Shown here: piece after piece, positions 8,675-18,530 of the stretch
Layout of the letters: every line of letters starts with the position of its first letter
Numbering within the stretch: position 1 is the first letter of the stretch
Origin: Clostridiales bacterium oral taxon 876 str. F0540
GTDB taxonomy: Bacteria > Bacillota > Clostridia > Clostridiales > Clostridiaceae
DNA length: 64,000 nt
Assembly: GCA_000466585.1 (NCBI GenBank)
Contig: KE993464.1
Location: 180,555 to 244,554, forward strand
Reading direction: 5' to 3'
Notes under the pieces: model-generated
Seen by the model: only the letters and a program-made list of their open reading frames with translations
The model's database searches: none
Told to the model about the DNA's origin: nothing
Made by a program: the position numbers and the translations under genes

Positions 8675-10012
8675 ATGAATATATTACTTAGCACTCTAAG
8701 AGCTATTGCCTATACGCTGACAGATCCTATGCTGGCGTTTATGCTTGTAATACTAGCTATAGTCTTATATAGACAAAATAAAAAAACTACTATAATGCAA
8801 AAAATGATCATAGGTGATAGCCTTAACTCTGCTTTAGAGCTTACTTTATCTCAAATAGTAATTGGGATTTTTGCCGGAGCCTTTGCCAGTATTATAATGA
8901 CTTATTTAGGTGTAGCTTTTGATAACGACTCAGCCATATATCTTATATTTTTGATATCTATATTCTTTATGTTCTGGAAGCCTAAATTCATTTGTTTTGC
9001 ATACTCCGGAGCAGTACTTGGCGTTATAAGCCTGTTTTTGGAACTTATATCCAAGGTGTATGCCGGAGTGAAGCTGAATGTCTTAGGAAACATCATAAAT
9101 TTATCTGATATTAATATTCTTAAAATAGATATTGGAGCACTTATGACAATGGTAGCAGTGCTTCACTTTGTTGAAGGGTTGCTTGTTATTATAGATGGAA
9201 AAAGTGGCTCAATTCCTGTTTTTACTAATAGAGATAATAAAATAATAGGAGGATTTGCCTTAAGGAGAAACTGGGTAATGCCTATAGCTTTGTTTTTTAT
9301 TGTAAGCAATGCAAGCAGTATTGGTATAACTGAGAATATAGCAACACCAAACTGGTGGCCTATTTTAAAAAATTCTTCTCTTATAGGCATGGCAAAGGAT
9401 GCGGCAGTAACTATGTTTGCTTATTATGGAGTAATAGGCTACAGCACAGTAACTTTCACAAAAAATAAGGAACAAAAGGTTTTTTCCTCGGGAATAGGCC
9501 TTTTAGCCTATAGCGCTATTTTGTTTGCAGTTTCTCAGTTTGCTCACCTAGGATATTTTTATAAGCTGTTTATAGTTGTTTTTGCGCCTGTGGCTCATGA
9601 GCTTATGCTTAATGCGCAAAGGTACCTAGAGGTTAAAGGTGCTCCTAAATATTTGAGTACTGAAGAAGGAATAATGGTTTTAGAAGTTGCCCCCAATTCT
9701 CCTGCAAAGGAAATGGGAATTAAAAGCGGAGATTTAATTGTTGAAGTCAACAGTAGAAAGGTTGAAAATGAACAAGACATACTTTCTGCTGCAAAGGAAA
9801 GCTTAAGCTATATAAGTTTTAAGATTAAAAGAGGCGTAGGAAAATTACAGGAATTAAGCACTAATAATCTTAATTCTGATAAAAGATTAGGAATAGTTTT
9901 AGTTCCGAGAAATGTTCCGGGCGATGATAAAGTTGTCAGATACGATGATAATAAATTTAAAGAAATGCTTGAAAAAATGAAAAATAAAAATGATGAAAAT
10001 GACGAGCAATAA
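8675..10012 (+). CDS. polytopic PDZ protein, MinJ-like
   Basis: 445 aa with about eight to nine hydrophobic helices over residues 1-320 and one C-terminal PDZ domain (about 325-400: MVLEVAPNSPAKEMGIKSGDLIVEVN), ending in a charged tail. Architecture and position after ctpB match Bacillus MinJ, the adaptor that brings MinCD to DivIVA at the division site. Sequence-level identity to MinJ cannot be judged by eye, so a division-site role is inferred. AGAGGAGAA supplies the ribosome site; an overlapping ATG four nt earlier is out of frame. Confidence 0.75.
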   Translation: MNILLSTLRAIAYTLTDPMLAFMLVILAIVLYRQNKKTTIMQKMIIGDSLNSALELTLSQIVIGIFAGAFASIIMTYLGVAFDNDSAIYLIFLISIFFMFWKPKFICFAYSGAVLGVISLFLELISKVYAGVKLNVLGNIINLSDINILKIDIGALMTMVAVLHFVEGLLVIIDGKSGSIPVFTNRDNKIIGGFALRRNWVMPIALFFIVSNASSIGITENIATPNWWPILKNSSLIGMAKDAAVTMFAYYGVIGYSTVTFTKNKEQKVFSSGIGLLAYSAILFAVSQFAHLGYFYKLFIVVFAPVAHELMLNAQRYLEVKGAPKYLSTEEGIMVLEVAPNSPAKEMGIKSGDLIVEVNSRKVENEQDILSAAKESLSYISFKIKRGVGKLQELSTNNLNSDKRLGIVLVPRNVPGDDKVVRYDDNKFKEMLEKMKNKNDENDEQ

Positions 10013-10026
10013 GTAACAAAATGAAA

Positions 10027-10047
10027 AAGTCCTTAGGGGCTTTTTTT
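10027..10047 (+). terminator. terminator after minJ-like gene
   Basis: AAGTCC/GGGCTT stem (one G-U pair), TTAG loop, seven T. Confidence 0.75.
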
Positions 10048-10107
10048 ATTTTAATTTTAATTCCACACTTCCCCTGTAGATTTCAATAACTATCTGTATT
10101 AGAATTA

Positions 10108-10136
10108 TTGACAGTGATTAATTAAAAGTATAAAAT
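10108..10136 (+). promoter_or_regulatory. promoter of uvrB
   Basis: Perfect -35 TTGACA (10108-10113), 17-nt spacer, TAAAAT -10 (10131-10136). The predicted start point is a few bases before the LexA box. Confidence 0.8.
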
Positions 10137-10145
10137 AATAGTTAT

Positions 10146-10159
10146 CGAACAAATGTTCA
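10146..10159. promoter_or_regulatory. LexA (DinR) SOS box upstream of uvrB
   Basis: CGAACAAATGTTCA matches the Gram-positive LexA box CGAAC(N4)GTTCG/C at 13 of 14 positions, with a perfect GAAC-N4-GTTC dyad. It lies at the predicted transcription start, where bound LexA would block initiation until DNA damage. Confidence 0.85.
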
Positions 10160-10175
10160 TATTGGAGTTGATGTA

Positions 10176-12161
10176 ATGGGAGAGTTTAAAATAAGTTCAA
10201 AGTTTAAGCCTACAGGTGACCAGCCTCAGGCAATTGATAGTCTTGTAAAAGGAATAGCTAACGGAGAAAAGTTTCAGACTCTTTTAGGGGTAACGGGCTC
10301 TGGAAAGACCTTTACTATGGCTAATATTATTGAGAGAACACAAAAACCTACACTGGTTTTGGCTCATAATAAAACGCTGGCTGCTCAGCTTTGCTCAGAG
10401 TTTAGAGAGTTTTTTCCGGACAGCTGCGTCGAATATTTTGTTTCTTACTATGATTATTATCAGCCGGAAGCTTATGTACCGCAGACAGACACTTTTATTG
10501 AAAAAGATGCATCTATAAACGACGAAATAGATAAACTAAGGCACTCAGCAACAGCAGCATTATTTGAAAGACGAGATGTTATAATAGTTGCTTCTGTATC
10601 CTGTATTTATGGTCTTGGTAATCCGGAGGAGTATAAGAATTTAACTATATCCTTAAGAGAAGGCATGAGTAAAGATAGAGATGAAGTAATTAAAAAGCTT
10701 ATAGAGATACAATATGAAAGAAACGAAATCAACTTTGTAAGAGGTACCTTTAGGGTTAGAGGAGATGTCTTAGATATTTTTCCGGCGGGCTCCACTAATA
10801 GGGCTGTCAGAGTAGAATTCTTCGGTGATGAAATAGAGAGAATAAGAGAATTTGATGTTTTGACAGGAGAAATATTAGGTACAAGAAATCATATTTCTAT
10901 ATTTCCGGCTTCTCACTTTGCTACTTCTTATGAAAAACTGGAAATCGCAATAAAAAAAATTGAGGAAGAGCTTGAGGAAAGGCTTAGAGAGCTTACTGCT
11001 CAAGATAAGCTTTTGGAAGCCCAAAGATTAAAACAGAGAACTAACTTTGATATTGAAATGATAAGAGAAGTTGGCTATTGCAGCGGAATTGAAAATTACT
11101 CAAGAATATTAGATGGAAGGGCCGCGAATACACCGCCACAGACGCTTATTGATTATTTTCCGGATGATTTTCTGCTCTTTATAGATGAGAGCCACGTAAC
11201 TCTTCCTCAGGTGAGAGCTATGTATGCCGGAGACAAATCAAGAAAAGATACCCTTGTTGAGTATGGCTTTAGACTTCCAAGCGCCTATGACAACAGACCT
11301 TTAAAGTTCCCAGAGTTTGAAAACAAGATTAATCAAGTTGTATTTGTCAGTGCTACCCCTGCAGCCTATGAATATGAGCATTCAACAAATATTGCAGAGC
11401 AGATTATAAGGCCAACAGGACTTTTGGATCCTGAGATAGTAGTAAGACCGGTAAAGGGGCAGATAGATGATTTGTATGCAAGTATAAAAGATACCATAGA
11501 GAAAGGCTTTAGAGTGTTAGTGACTACACTTACTAAGAAGATGGCCGAAGATTTAACTAAGTACTTAAAAGAAATGAACATCAAGACAAACTATTTGCAC
11601 TCAGATATAGATACAATTGAGAGAATGAAAATTATTAGAGATCTCAGAAAAGGTGATTTTGATGTCTTAGTTGGAATCAATCTTTTGAGAGAAGGTTTAG
11701 ATATACCTGAGGTTGCACTGGTAGCAATTCTTGATGCTGATAAGGAAGGCTTTTTAAGGTCTGAAACTTCCCTTATCCAAACTATAGGAAGAGCTGCAAG
11801 AAACTCAGCAAGCAAAGTTGTAATGTATGCTGATGTTATTACAAAATCTATGGAAAGAGCCATTGGAGAAACAAATAGAAGAAGAAAAATTCAGATGGAA
11901 TATAACGAAAAGAATGGGATTGTTCCAACAACTGTTATGAAAGACATAAGAGATGTTATTGAGATTACCAAGGTTGCTGAGGAACAGGCTGAATATAACA
12001 GTTTAGAAGAAGCAATCCAGGCTAATAATGAAAATATAGATAATCTTATAGCTAAGTATGAGCAGGAAATGAGCCAAGCAGCAAAGGATCTTCAATTTGA
12101 AAGAGCAGCTCAGCTTAGAGATATGGTTTACAAATTAAAAAAAGAAAAGAAAAAGAACTAA
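10176..12161 (+). CDS. uvrB: excinuclease ABC subunit B
   Basis: 661-aa helicase-like damage verifier of nucleotide excision repair. Walker A is GVTGSGKTFTMA; the beta-hairpin region YYDYYQPEAYVPQTDTFIEKD, DEAD-like ESHV box and helicase motif VI QTIGRAARN are present. The C-terminal UVR domain (MSQAAKDLQFERAAQLRD) contacts UvrC. Length is normal. Start ATG follows TTGGAG. Placed behind a LexA box and upstream of uvrA, with 96 nt between them. Confidence 0.98.
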   Translation: MGEFKISSKFKPTGDQPQAIDSLVKGIANGEKFQTLLGVTGSGKTFTMANIIERTQKPTLVLAHNKTLAAQLCSEFREFFPDSCVEYFVSYYDYYQPEAYVPQTDTFIEKDASINDEIDKLRHSATAALFERRDVIIVASVSCIYGLGNPEEYKNLTISLREGMSKDRDEVIKKLIEIQYERNEINFVRGTFRVRGDVLDIFPAGSTNRAVRVEFFGDEIERIREFDVLTGEILGTRNHISIFPASHFATSYEKLEIAIKKIEEELEERLRELTAQDKLLEAQRLKQRTNFDIEMIREVGYCSGIENYSRILDGRAANTPPQTLIDYFPDDFLLFIDESHVTLPQVRAMYAGDKSRKDTLVEYGFRLPSAYDNRPLKFPEFENKINQVVFVSATPAAYEYEHSTNIAEQIIRPTGLLDPEIVVRPVKGQIDDLYASIKDTIEKGFRVLVTTLTKKMAEDLTKYLKEMNIKTNYLHSDIDTIERMKIIRDLRKGDFDVLVGINLLREGLDIPEVALVAILDADKEGFLRSETSLIQTIGRAARNSASKVVMYADVITKSMERAIGETNRRRKIQMEYNEKNGIVPTTVMKDIRDVIEITKVAEEQAEYNSLEEAIQANNENIDNLIAKYEQEMSQAAKDLQFERAAQLRDMVYKLKKEKKKN

Positions 12162-12257
12162 TTAAATACGATAAACAACGGAATACACAGATATTACTGA
12201 GGAACTTATTTTATATGAACCTATTTGTGTATTCCAGTTTAATTTACGGAGGATTAA

Positions 12258-15080
12258 ATGAGAGATAAAATTGTAATAAAAGGAGCAAAAGTTCACAATT
12301 TAAAAAATGTGAGTCTTGAGATTCCTAGAGATAAGTTTGTTGTTTTTACAGGGCTTTCCGGTTCAGGTAAGTCTTCATTAGCTTTTGATACCCTATATGC
12401 AGAAGGTCAAAGAAGATATGTTGAGTCTCTTTCTGCTTATGCAAGACAGTTTTTAGGTCAGATGAATAAGCCTGATGTAGAATACATTGAAGGGCTATCT
12501 CCTGCTATATCAATAGATCAAAAGACAACCAGCAGAAATCCGCGTTCTACAGTAGGAACTGTTACAGAAATATATGATTATTTAAGACTTTTGTATGCCA
12601 GAATAGGGGTACCTCATTGTCCTAAATGCGGTAAAGAAATAAAGCAGCAGACTGTAGATCAAATGGTTGATAAAATCATGGCAATGCCTGAAAGAACAAA
12701 GCTCCAAATCCTTGCACCTTTAATAAGAGGAAGAAAAGGGGAACATGCAAAGGTTCTTGAAAATATAAAAAAAAATGGCTTTGTAAGGGCAAGAATTGAT
12801 GGGAACATAGTAGAGCTTACTGAAGAAGAAGTGAAGCTTGAAAAAACAAAGAAACATAATATTGAAGCTGTAATAGACAGACTTGTTGTCAAAGAAGATA
12901 TTAGAAGCAGACTTGCAGATTCCTTAGAAACAGCATTAGGTCAAGCGGAAGGCTTAGTTATAGTAAATATAATAGATGGAGAAGATATGTTATTCAGTGA
13001 AAAGTTTGCTTGTGCAGACTGCGGAATAAGTATTGACGAACTGGCGCCAAGAATGTTTTCTTTTAACTCACCTTTCGGAAAATGCGATAGGTGTGACGGT
13101 CTGGGAACTCTTATGGAGATTGACGAGGATTTAGTTATCCCGGACAAGACTAAGAGCATTGCTGAAGGTGCTATAATTCCATGGAGCGGCGTAAGCGGAA
13201 AGGACGATTCCTGGACCTACAGCGTTCTAAAGGCTCTTGCAAAGGAATATAAATTCAGCCTTGATACTCCTATACAGGATTTACCCGAAGATATAGTTAA
13301 AATACTTTTGTATGGAACTAACGGACAAAAAATACGAGTAAGATATGAAAGAGAAACAGGAGTAGGAGAATTCAATCATAATTTTGAAGGTGTTATTAAC
13401 ACTCTAAAGAGAAGATATTTTGAAAGCAATTCAGACTCTATAAAAAGTGAAATTGAAGGTTATATGAGCGATGCAGCCTGCCCTCAATGCAAGGGAGCAA
13501 GACTTAAACCTGAAACTCTTGCAGTAACTGTAGGAGATAAAAATATACATGAACTATGTCTTTTATCAATAAGAGACGAATTAGAATATATTGAGAAGCT
13601 GGTTCTTTCTGAGAAGGATACTATAATAAGCGGTCAGATTTTAAAGGAAATTAAAAGCAGACTTAAGTTTTTAGTAGATGTAGGTCTTGATTATCTGAAT
13701 CTATGGAGAAACGCCGGTACCTTATCAGGAGGAGAAGCGCAGAGAATAAGACTTGCTACTCAAATAGGTTCAAGCCTTGTAGGCGTATTATATATACTTG
13801 ATGAACCGAGTATAGGGCTTCATCAAAGAGATAATGACAAGCTTATTGCTACCTTAAAGCATCTTCGTGATTTAGGAAATACACTTGTAGTAGTTGAGCA
13901 TGATGAAGATACTATGAAGGCTGCAGACTGTATTGTTGATATCGGTCCCGGTGCAGGGGAGCATGGTGGAGAAGTTGTAGCAGTAGGAACACTTGATGAA
14001 ATTGCAAAGTGTGAAAATTCTATAACAGGCCAGTATCTAAGCGGTAAAAAAGCTATAGAGGTTCCTCAGGAAAGAAGAAAACCAAACGGAAACTTTATTA
14101 CTATTACTGGTGCTAAAGAGAACAATCTTAAGAATGTAAATGTTAAGTTTCCGATGGGAGTATTTACAGCAGTTACCGGTGTTTCAGGTTCAGGAAAGAG
14201 TACTCTTGTAAATGAAATACTTTATAAAGGCTTGAATAAGAAGCTAAATAACTCAAAGAATATGCCTGGAAGGCACAAGGATATCCTTGGAGTAGAAAAT
14301 ATAGATAAAATAATAGATATCGATCAAAGTCCGATAGGCAGAACTCCACGTTCAAACCCTGCAACCTATACTGGTGTATTTGACATTATTAGAGAAGTAT
14401 TCTCTACAACTTCTGAAGCTAGAATGAGGGGCTATAAATCAGGTCGTTTCAGCTTCAATGTAAAAGGCGGAAGATGTGAGGCCTGCAGCGGTGATGGTAT
14501 TATAAAGATTGAGATGCAGTTTTTATCAGATGTTTATGTTCCTTGTGAAGTATGTAAAGGAAAGAGATATAATAGAGAGACTCTTGAAGTTAAGTATAAA
14601 GGAAAAAATATAGATGAAGTTCTTAACATGACAGTTGAAGAAGCTTTAAGATTCTTTGAAAATCTTCCGAGAATTAAGAACAAGCTTCAAACTCTTATGG
14701 ATGTGGGACTTGGTTATGTAAGACTTGGCCAGCCTTCTACACAGTTATCCGGTGGAGAAGCTCAAAGAATTAAGCTTGCTTATGAGCTTTCAAAGAGAAG
14801 TACCGGAAAGACTCTTTATATACTTGATGAGCCAACAACTGGACTTCATGTTGATGATGTTAATAGGCTGATAAAGATAATTCAAAGGCTGACTGATGCA
14901 GGAAATACTGTAGTAGTAATAGAGCACAATCTCGATGTTATAAAGTGTGCTGACTACATTATAGATTTAGGCCCTGAAGGGGGAGAAAAAGGCGGAACAA
15001 TAATTGCCGCAGGAACTCCTGAGGAAATAGCAAAAGTTTCTCAGTCTTATACAGGACATTATCTAAAAAAAATGTTATAA
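12258..15080 (+). CDS. uvrA: excinuclease ABC subunit A
   Basis: 940-aa damage sensor with two ABC ATPase modules. The first Walker A (GLSGSGKSS, about residue 31) and second (GVSGSGKST, about 640) are intact, as are the two LSGGEAQRI signatures. Zinc-binding cysteine clusters are visible: CPKC in the first half, CDRCDG/CPQCKG in the insertion and CEACSGDG...CEVCKG in the second. Full length. It probably shares the SOS-controlled uvrB promoter; no separate LexA box was seen in the 96-nt gap. Confidence 0.98.
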   Translation: MRDKIVIKGAKVHNLKNVSLEIPRDKFVVFTGLSGSGKSSLAFDTLYAEGQRRYVESLSAYARQFLGQMNKPDVEYIEGLSPAISIDQKTTSRNPRSTVGTVTEIYDYLRLLYARIGVPHCPKCGKEIKQQTVDQMVDKIMAMPERTKLQILAPLIRGRKGEHAKVLENIKKNGFVRARIDGNIVELTEEEVKLEKTKKHNIEAVIDRLVVKEDIRSRLADSLETALGQAEGLVIVNIIDGEDMLFSEKFACADCGISIDELAPRMFSFNSPFGKCDRCDGLGTLMEIDEDLVIPDKTKSIAEGAIIPWSGVSGKDDSWTYSVLKALAKEYKFSLDTPIQDLPEDIVKILLYGTNGQKIRVRYERETGVGEFNHNFEGVINTLKRRYFESNSDSIKSEIEGYMSDAACPQCKGARLKPETLAVTVGDKNIHELCLLSIRDELEYIEKLVLSEKDTIISGQILKEIKSRLKFLVDVGLDYLNLWRNAGTLSGGEAQRIRLATQIGSSLVGVLYILDEPSIGLHQRDNDKLIATLKHLRDLGNTLVVVEHDEDTMKAADCIVDIGPGAGEHGGEVVAVGTLDEIAKCENSITGQYLSGKKAIEVPQERRKPNGNFITITGAKENNLKNVNVKFPMGVFTAVTGVSGSGKSTLVNEILYKGLNKKLNNSKNMPGRHKDILGVENIDKIIDIDQSPIGRTPRSNPATYTGVFDIIREVFSTTSEARMRGYKSGRFSFNVKGGRCEACSGDGIIKIEMQFLSDVYVPCEVCKGKRYNRETLEVKYKGKNIDEVLNMTVEEALRFFENLPRIKNKLQTLMDVGLGYVRLGQPSTQLSGGEAQRIKLAYELSKRSTGKTLYILDEPTTGLHVDDVNRLIKIIQRLTDAGNTVVVIEHNLDVIKCADYIIDLGPEGGEKGGTIIAAGTPEEIAKVSQSYTGHYLKKML

Positions 15081-15087
15081 TATAGCT

Positions 15088-15124
15088 AATAAGACTAGCA
15101 TATAATGTTTATGCTAGTCTTATT
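15088..15124. terminator. hairpin after uvrA
   Basis: 15-bp perfect stem (15088-15102/15110-15124) with a 7-nt loop. It is followed by AT-rich rather than pure T sequence, so termination is likely but not certain. Confidence 0.65.
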
Positions 15125-15223
15125 CAATTAATATTTAAAATTAATAATTCAATAAATAAAATTTATTGATTAATTTGAAATTTGATTATTAATCATTAAT
15201 TAACAGAAAGGCAGTGGTTTTGT

Positions 15224-15661
15224 TTGGATTTCAGCAAACTGAGTATGATTTTGAAATTTGCTATTTTAGCTATAGTTTATTTGATTATATTTTTTGCACT
15301 CAGAATAATGTATAAGGATATAAAAAGCGGAGGACGTAAAAGAGTATCAAGCAAGAAGAGTACCTTTGGTCTTGAAGTTGTGGAGGCAGGAGAAAATAGA
15401 AACTTAAAGAACGGAGGAATTATACCTGTACAAGGTGAGCTTACTATAGGAAGAAGAAATAATAATCATCTTATTTTAGAGGATCAATTTGTGTCAGGAA
15501 ATCATGCGCGAATTTATGTAAAAAATACGGATTATATGATAGAAGACTTGGGAAGTACTAATGGTACAAAAATAAATGATGAAAGACTTGAAGATAGGGC
15601 AATACTCAGAGTTGGAGATGAAATTCAAATAGGAAGTACCCTTTTTAGAGTCATAGGATAG
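15224..15661 (+). CDS. membrane-anchored FHA-domain protein
   Basis: 145 aa. One TM helix at about residues 9-28, a basic linker (KSGGRKRVSSKK), then a forkhead-associated phosphothreonine-binding domain (about 60-145) with the canonical GRR, SGNHARI and LGSTNGTKIN motifs. TTG start after AAAGGCAG. It is followed 8 nt later by the RodA/FtsW gene and then a penicillin-binding protein, an arrangement suggesting that a Ser/Thr kinase signal is read by this protein to tune wall synthesis; that link is inference. No kinase gene lies nearby. Confidence 0.85.
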   Translation: MDFSKLSMILKFAILAIVYLIIFFALRIMYKDIKSGGRKRVSSKKSTFGLEVVEAGENRNLKNGGIIPVQGELTIGRRNNNHLILEDQFVSGNHARIYVKNTDYMIEDLGSTNGTKINDERLEDRAILRVGDEIQIGSTLFRVIG

Positions 15662-15669
15662 GTGATATA

Positions 15670-16881
15670 GTGGATAGTATAAGAGATGAAAAAAAGCTGC
15701 TTAGATTTACATATCTTCTATGTTTGGTATGTTTTTTTAATGTAGCTTTACTAAAGCCTCCCTTCGATAAAGGAGCTATGATTATTTCCGTTATAATGAT
15801 AATATTAATCGCTTATTCGCATTTTATTATAAGGCGTTTTTATCCTGACGGCGATAAGCATATATTTGTATTTGCCAGCATTTTATCAGTTATTGGCATA
15901 GTTACGCTTTATAGAATTGATTTAGCTATGAAAACAACCTTTGCAATAAAGCAGGTAATGTGGTTTGCTCTTGGAGTTGCAGGCTTCATTATTGCAGTTG
16001 TACTACTACCTGATTTAAAAAGATTTCAAAAATATAAATATGTATACATGGCTCTGACTTTAATATTTATGTCTGTTTCGCTATTATTCGGAGCTGAAAG
16101 AGGTGGAGCTAAGAACTGGATAATAATAGGCGGCTTTAGCCTTCAACCGGCAGAATTTGGGAAGCTATTTATGGTAGCATACCTTGCTTCAGTGCTGAAA
16201 GATTATAAGGATTTTAAAAGCCTTATTGAGCCAGCTATAGTCATTATGGTTTGTCTTGGATTTATGGTATTACAAAAGGATCTGGGTACAGCGCTGATTA
16301 TATTCGGACTTTCTGTAACCATGCTTTATATAGCAACTTCAAAATTTAAATATGTAATAACTTGTTTAATTTTGTTTATGGCAGGCGGGTATATAAGCTA
16401 TAAGCTTTTTGGTCACGTGAGAGTAAGGGTTACAATTTGGCAGAATCCATGGCCATATGCAACTGAAAAAGGACTTCAAATAGTACAATCCCTTATTGCT
16501 ATAGCTTGGGGAGGATTGTTTGGAAAAGGGTTAGGCTTTGGCTTTCCTCAATACATACCGGTCAGAGAATCAGACTTTATATTCACGGTTATTTGTGAAG
16601 AATTAGGAATTGTTGCAGGTTTAGGTATAATAATAATTTACTTTTTGCTTTTTTATAGATCTATGAGAGCGGCAGTATACGTAGAAGATAATTTTTCAAG
16701 GCTTATAGCTGTAGGCTATAGTGCGGTTATTGCATCTCAGGCTCTCGTAATACTGGGTGGAGTAATAAATCTTATACCTTTAACAGGAATAACGCTGCCT
16801 CTAATAAGTTATGGAGGAACTTCCATGCTAATAACCTTCTGCTCTCTTGGAATAGTGCAGAAAATATCGGAGGGAGAGTAA
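15670..16881 (+). CDS. SEDS glycosyltransferase, FtsW/RodA/SpoVE family
   Basis: 403 aa with about ten TM helices. The conserved SEDS block is present: GLQIVQSLIAIAWGGLFGKG, GFGFPQYIPVRESDFIF with the family aspartate, and ITLPLISYGGTSM near the end. These proteins polymerise lipid II glycan chains together with a class B PBP, which is encoded immediately downstream (one base between stop and next start). Which of FtsW, RodA or SpoVE it is cannot be settled from sequence alone. GTG start after TAGGTGAT, beginning 8 nt after the FHA gene. Confidence 0.9.
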   Translation: MDSIRDEKKLLRFTYLLCLVCFFNVALLKPPFDKGAMIISVIMIILIAYSHFIIRRFYPDGDKHIFVFASILSVIGIVTLYRIDLAMKTTFAIKQVMWFALGVAGFIIAVVLLPDLKRFQKYKYVYMALTLIFMSVSLLFGAERGGAKNWIIIGGFSLQPAEFGKLFMVAYLASVLKDYKDFKSLIEPAIVIMVCLGFMVLQKDLGTALIIFGLSVTMLYIATSKFKYVITCLILFMAGGYISYKLFGHVRVRVTIWQNPWPYATEKGLQIVQSLIAIAWGGLFGKGLGFGFPQYIPVRESDFIFTVICEELGIVAGLGIIIIYFLLFYRSMRAAVYVEDNFSRLIAVGYSAVIASQALVILGGVINLIPLTGITLPLISYGGTSMLITFCSLGIVQKISEGE

Positions 16882-16882
16882 A

Positions 16883-18301
16883 ATGGAACAAGATATATCT
16901 AGTAATATAAAAAAGGTTTTTGTAGTATTTTTACTTTGCTTTATAATAATAATTTCCTACATAACTTATTTCGAGCTTTACAAGGCTCCGGAAGTGGTGA
17001 AGAGTCCTTATAACAGAAGGCTTTGGGCTATACGAAATGAAGTGCTTAGAGGTACTATTTACGACAGAAATATGAGTGCTCTCACTAAAAGCGAGAAAGT
17101 AAATGCTGAGACACAAAAAAGAACCTACACATCAGGTGATTTGTTTGCTCATGCACTTGGATATGTAGATATAAAATACGGCATAACCGGGCTTGAAAGA
17201 AAATATGATACAGAGCTTATGGGAGCTGAAAACGTAGATATACTAAGCCTAATAAAGAATAAGGGGAAGGAAGAGGAAAAGGTAGGGCACAGCTTAAAAA
17301 CTACTCTTGATACTAATGTTCAGAAGGTGGCATACGACCTTTTAGGTAATAACAAAGGTGCTGTGGTTGCGCTAAATCCTAAAACGGGGGAAGTACTGGC
17401 AATGGTATCTAAGCCTTCCTATGATCCTAATAATCTAAGCAAGATATGGGATGATCTTCAAAAAGATACAGCTAATCATCCTATGATAAATAGAGCTACC
17501 TCCGGACTTTATCCTCCGGGTTCAACTTTTAAGACTATAACTGCTATAAGTGCTCTTGAGAACATAAAAGATATAACAACAAGAAGGTTTCAGGATAAGG
17601 GCAAGCTTGTATTTAATCAAAAGGAATCTATAAGCAATTTTAATGGTGAAGTACTTGGAAATATAGATTTTAAACAGGCATATGCAGAATCCAGTAATGT
17701 ATTCTTCGGAACACTTGGGCTGGAGCTTGGCAACGACAAGCTTAAGGCGACAGCAGAAAAGTTTTATTTCAATAAAAATCTTCCTACAGATGGAATTCCT
17801 ATCGACGGCAGTAAGTTTCCTTCATATAAGAGTTATGAAAAAGGAAATACTGCCCAAAGTGCTATAGGTCAGGCAGAGGATTTAGCAACACCTATGCAAA
17901 TGGCAGTAGTAGCATCTACTATTGCAAATGATGGAACTATGATGGAGCCCTATATAGTGCAGCAGGTTATGGACAGCAAAGGAAAGGTTGTGAAAGATGT
18001 AAAACCTCAAAGCTTAGGCAGCATAATATCTAAAGAAAATGCCAAAACAATGAAAGATTTGATGAGAGCCGTTGTTACTAATGGTACTGGCGGTGCAGCG
18101 GAGACCGGAATAAATGCTGCGGGAAAAACCGGAACAGCAGATCATATAGAAAGCAAAGAACCTCATGCTTGGTTCATTGGCTTTGCTCCCTATGACAACC
18201 CACAAGTTGCTGTGGCTGTTATAGTTGAAGAAGGCGGAGTAGGAGGAAAGGCAGCTGCCAAAATTGCCGGACAGGTTATGAAGGCAGCAATTAAGAAATA
18301 A
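16883..18301 (+). CDS. class B penicillin-binding protein (PbpA-type transpeptidase)
   Basis: 472 aa. TM anchor at residues 12-30, a short N-terminal module (about 35-150), then a transpeptidase domain with STFK (catalytic Ser in YPPGSTFK), SSN (in YAESSNVFF) and GKTGTAD motifs in order. It crosslinks peptidoglycan made by the adjacent SEDS protein. The N-terminal region is shorter than in PBP2 or FtsI and resembles the PbpA group often linked to FHA and FtsW genes. Ribosome site GGAGGGAG overlaps the end of the upstream gene. Confidence 0.92.
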   Translation: MEQDISSNIKKVFVVFLLCFIIIISYITYFELYKAPEVVKSPYNRRLWAIRNEVLRGTIYDRNMSALTKSEKVNAETQKRTYTSGDLFAHALGYVDIKYGITGLERKYDTELMGAENVDILSLIKNKGKEEEKVGHSLKTTLDTNVQKVAYDLLGNNKGAVVALNPKTGEVLAMVSKPSYDPNNLSKIWDDLQKDTANHPMINRATSGLYPPGSTFKTITAISALENIKDITTRRFQDKGKLVFNQKESISNFNGEVLGNIDFKQAYAESSNVFFGTLGLELGNDKLKATAEKFYFNKNLPTDGIPIDGSKFPSYKSYEKGNTAQSAIGQAEDLATPMQMAVVASTIANDGTMMEPYIVQQVMDSKGKVVKDVKPQSLGSIISKENAKTMKDLMRAVVTNGTGGAAETGINAAGKTGTADHIESKEPHAWFIGFAPYDNPQVAVAVIVEEGGVGGKAAAKIAGQVMKAAIKK

Positions 18302-18318
18302 TGAATAATATAGTGTGA

Positions 18319-18345
18319 AAAATCCCTGAAAGGGGATTTTTTATT
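18319..18345 (+). terminator. terminator after FHA-SEDS-PBP operon
   Basis: AAAATCCC/GGGATTTT stem with six-nt loop and continuing T-rich run. Confidence 0.8.
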
Positions 18346-18393
18346 TTATATGGAGAAAATAGATAAATATATCTGTATGAACATATGTTTCTA

Positions 18394-18402
18394 TGCTATA
18401 AT
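18394..18402 (+). promoter_or_regulatory. extended -10 promoter in the gap before the YdjM-like gene
   Basis: TGC followed by TATAAT (18397-18402), an extended -10; no good -35. It would start transcription near 18409, 20 nt before the structured region at 18429-18530 and ~260 nt before the next gene. Confidence 0.45.
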
Positions 18403-18428
18403 TAAAATTATTGTAGTTTAATGACGAT

Positions 18429-18530
18429 AAAGGGCGGTGTTTGAAATAAGTTTTAAGAAAATCCTATGATTTTCATCCATACTTTTGAATTGTATATTCT
18501 TAATTGCACATTTCTTAAAGCCTGCCCTTT
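18429..18530 (+). ncRNA. possible small structured RNA or long leader
   Basis: AAAGGGC (18429-18435) pairs with GCCCTTT (18524-18530), and the stem continues through GG/CC, TTT/AAA and AAG/CTT with small internal bulges, closing a rod of about 100 nt. Inside are two small hairpins (GAAAAT/ATTTTC and ATAC/GTAT). An extended -10 promoter sits just upstream. A 6S-like rod or a leader element are both possible; no family was recognised. The rest of the 318-nt gap holds a TTGACA at 18567 without a convincing -10. Confidence 0.3.
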
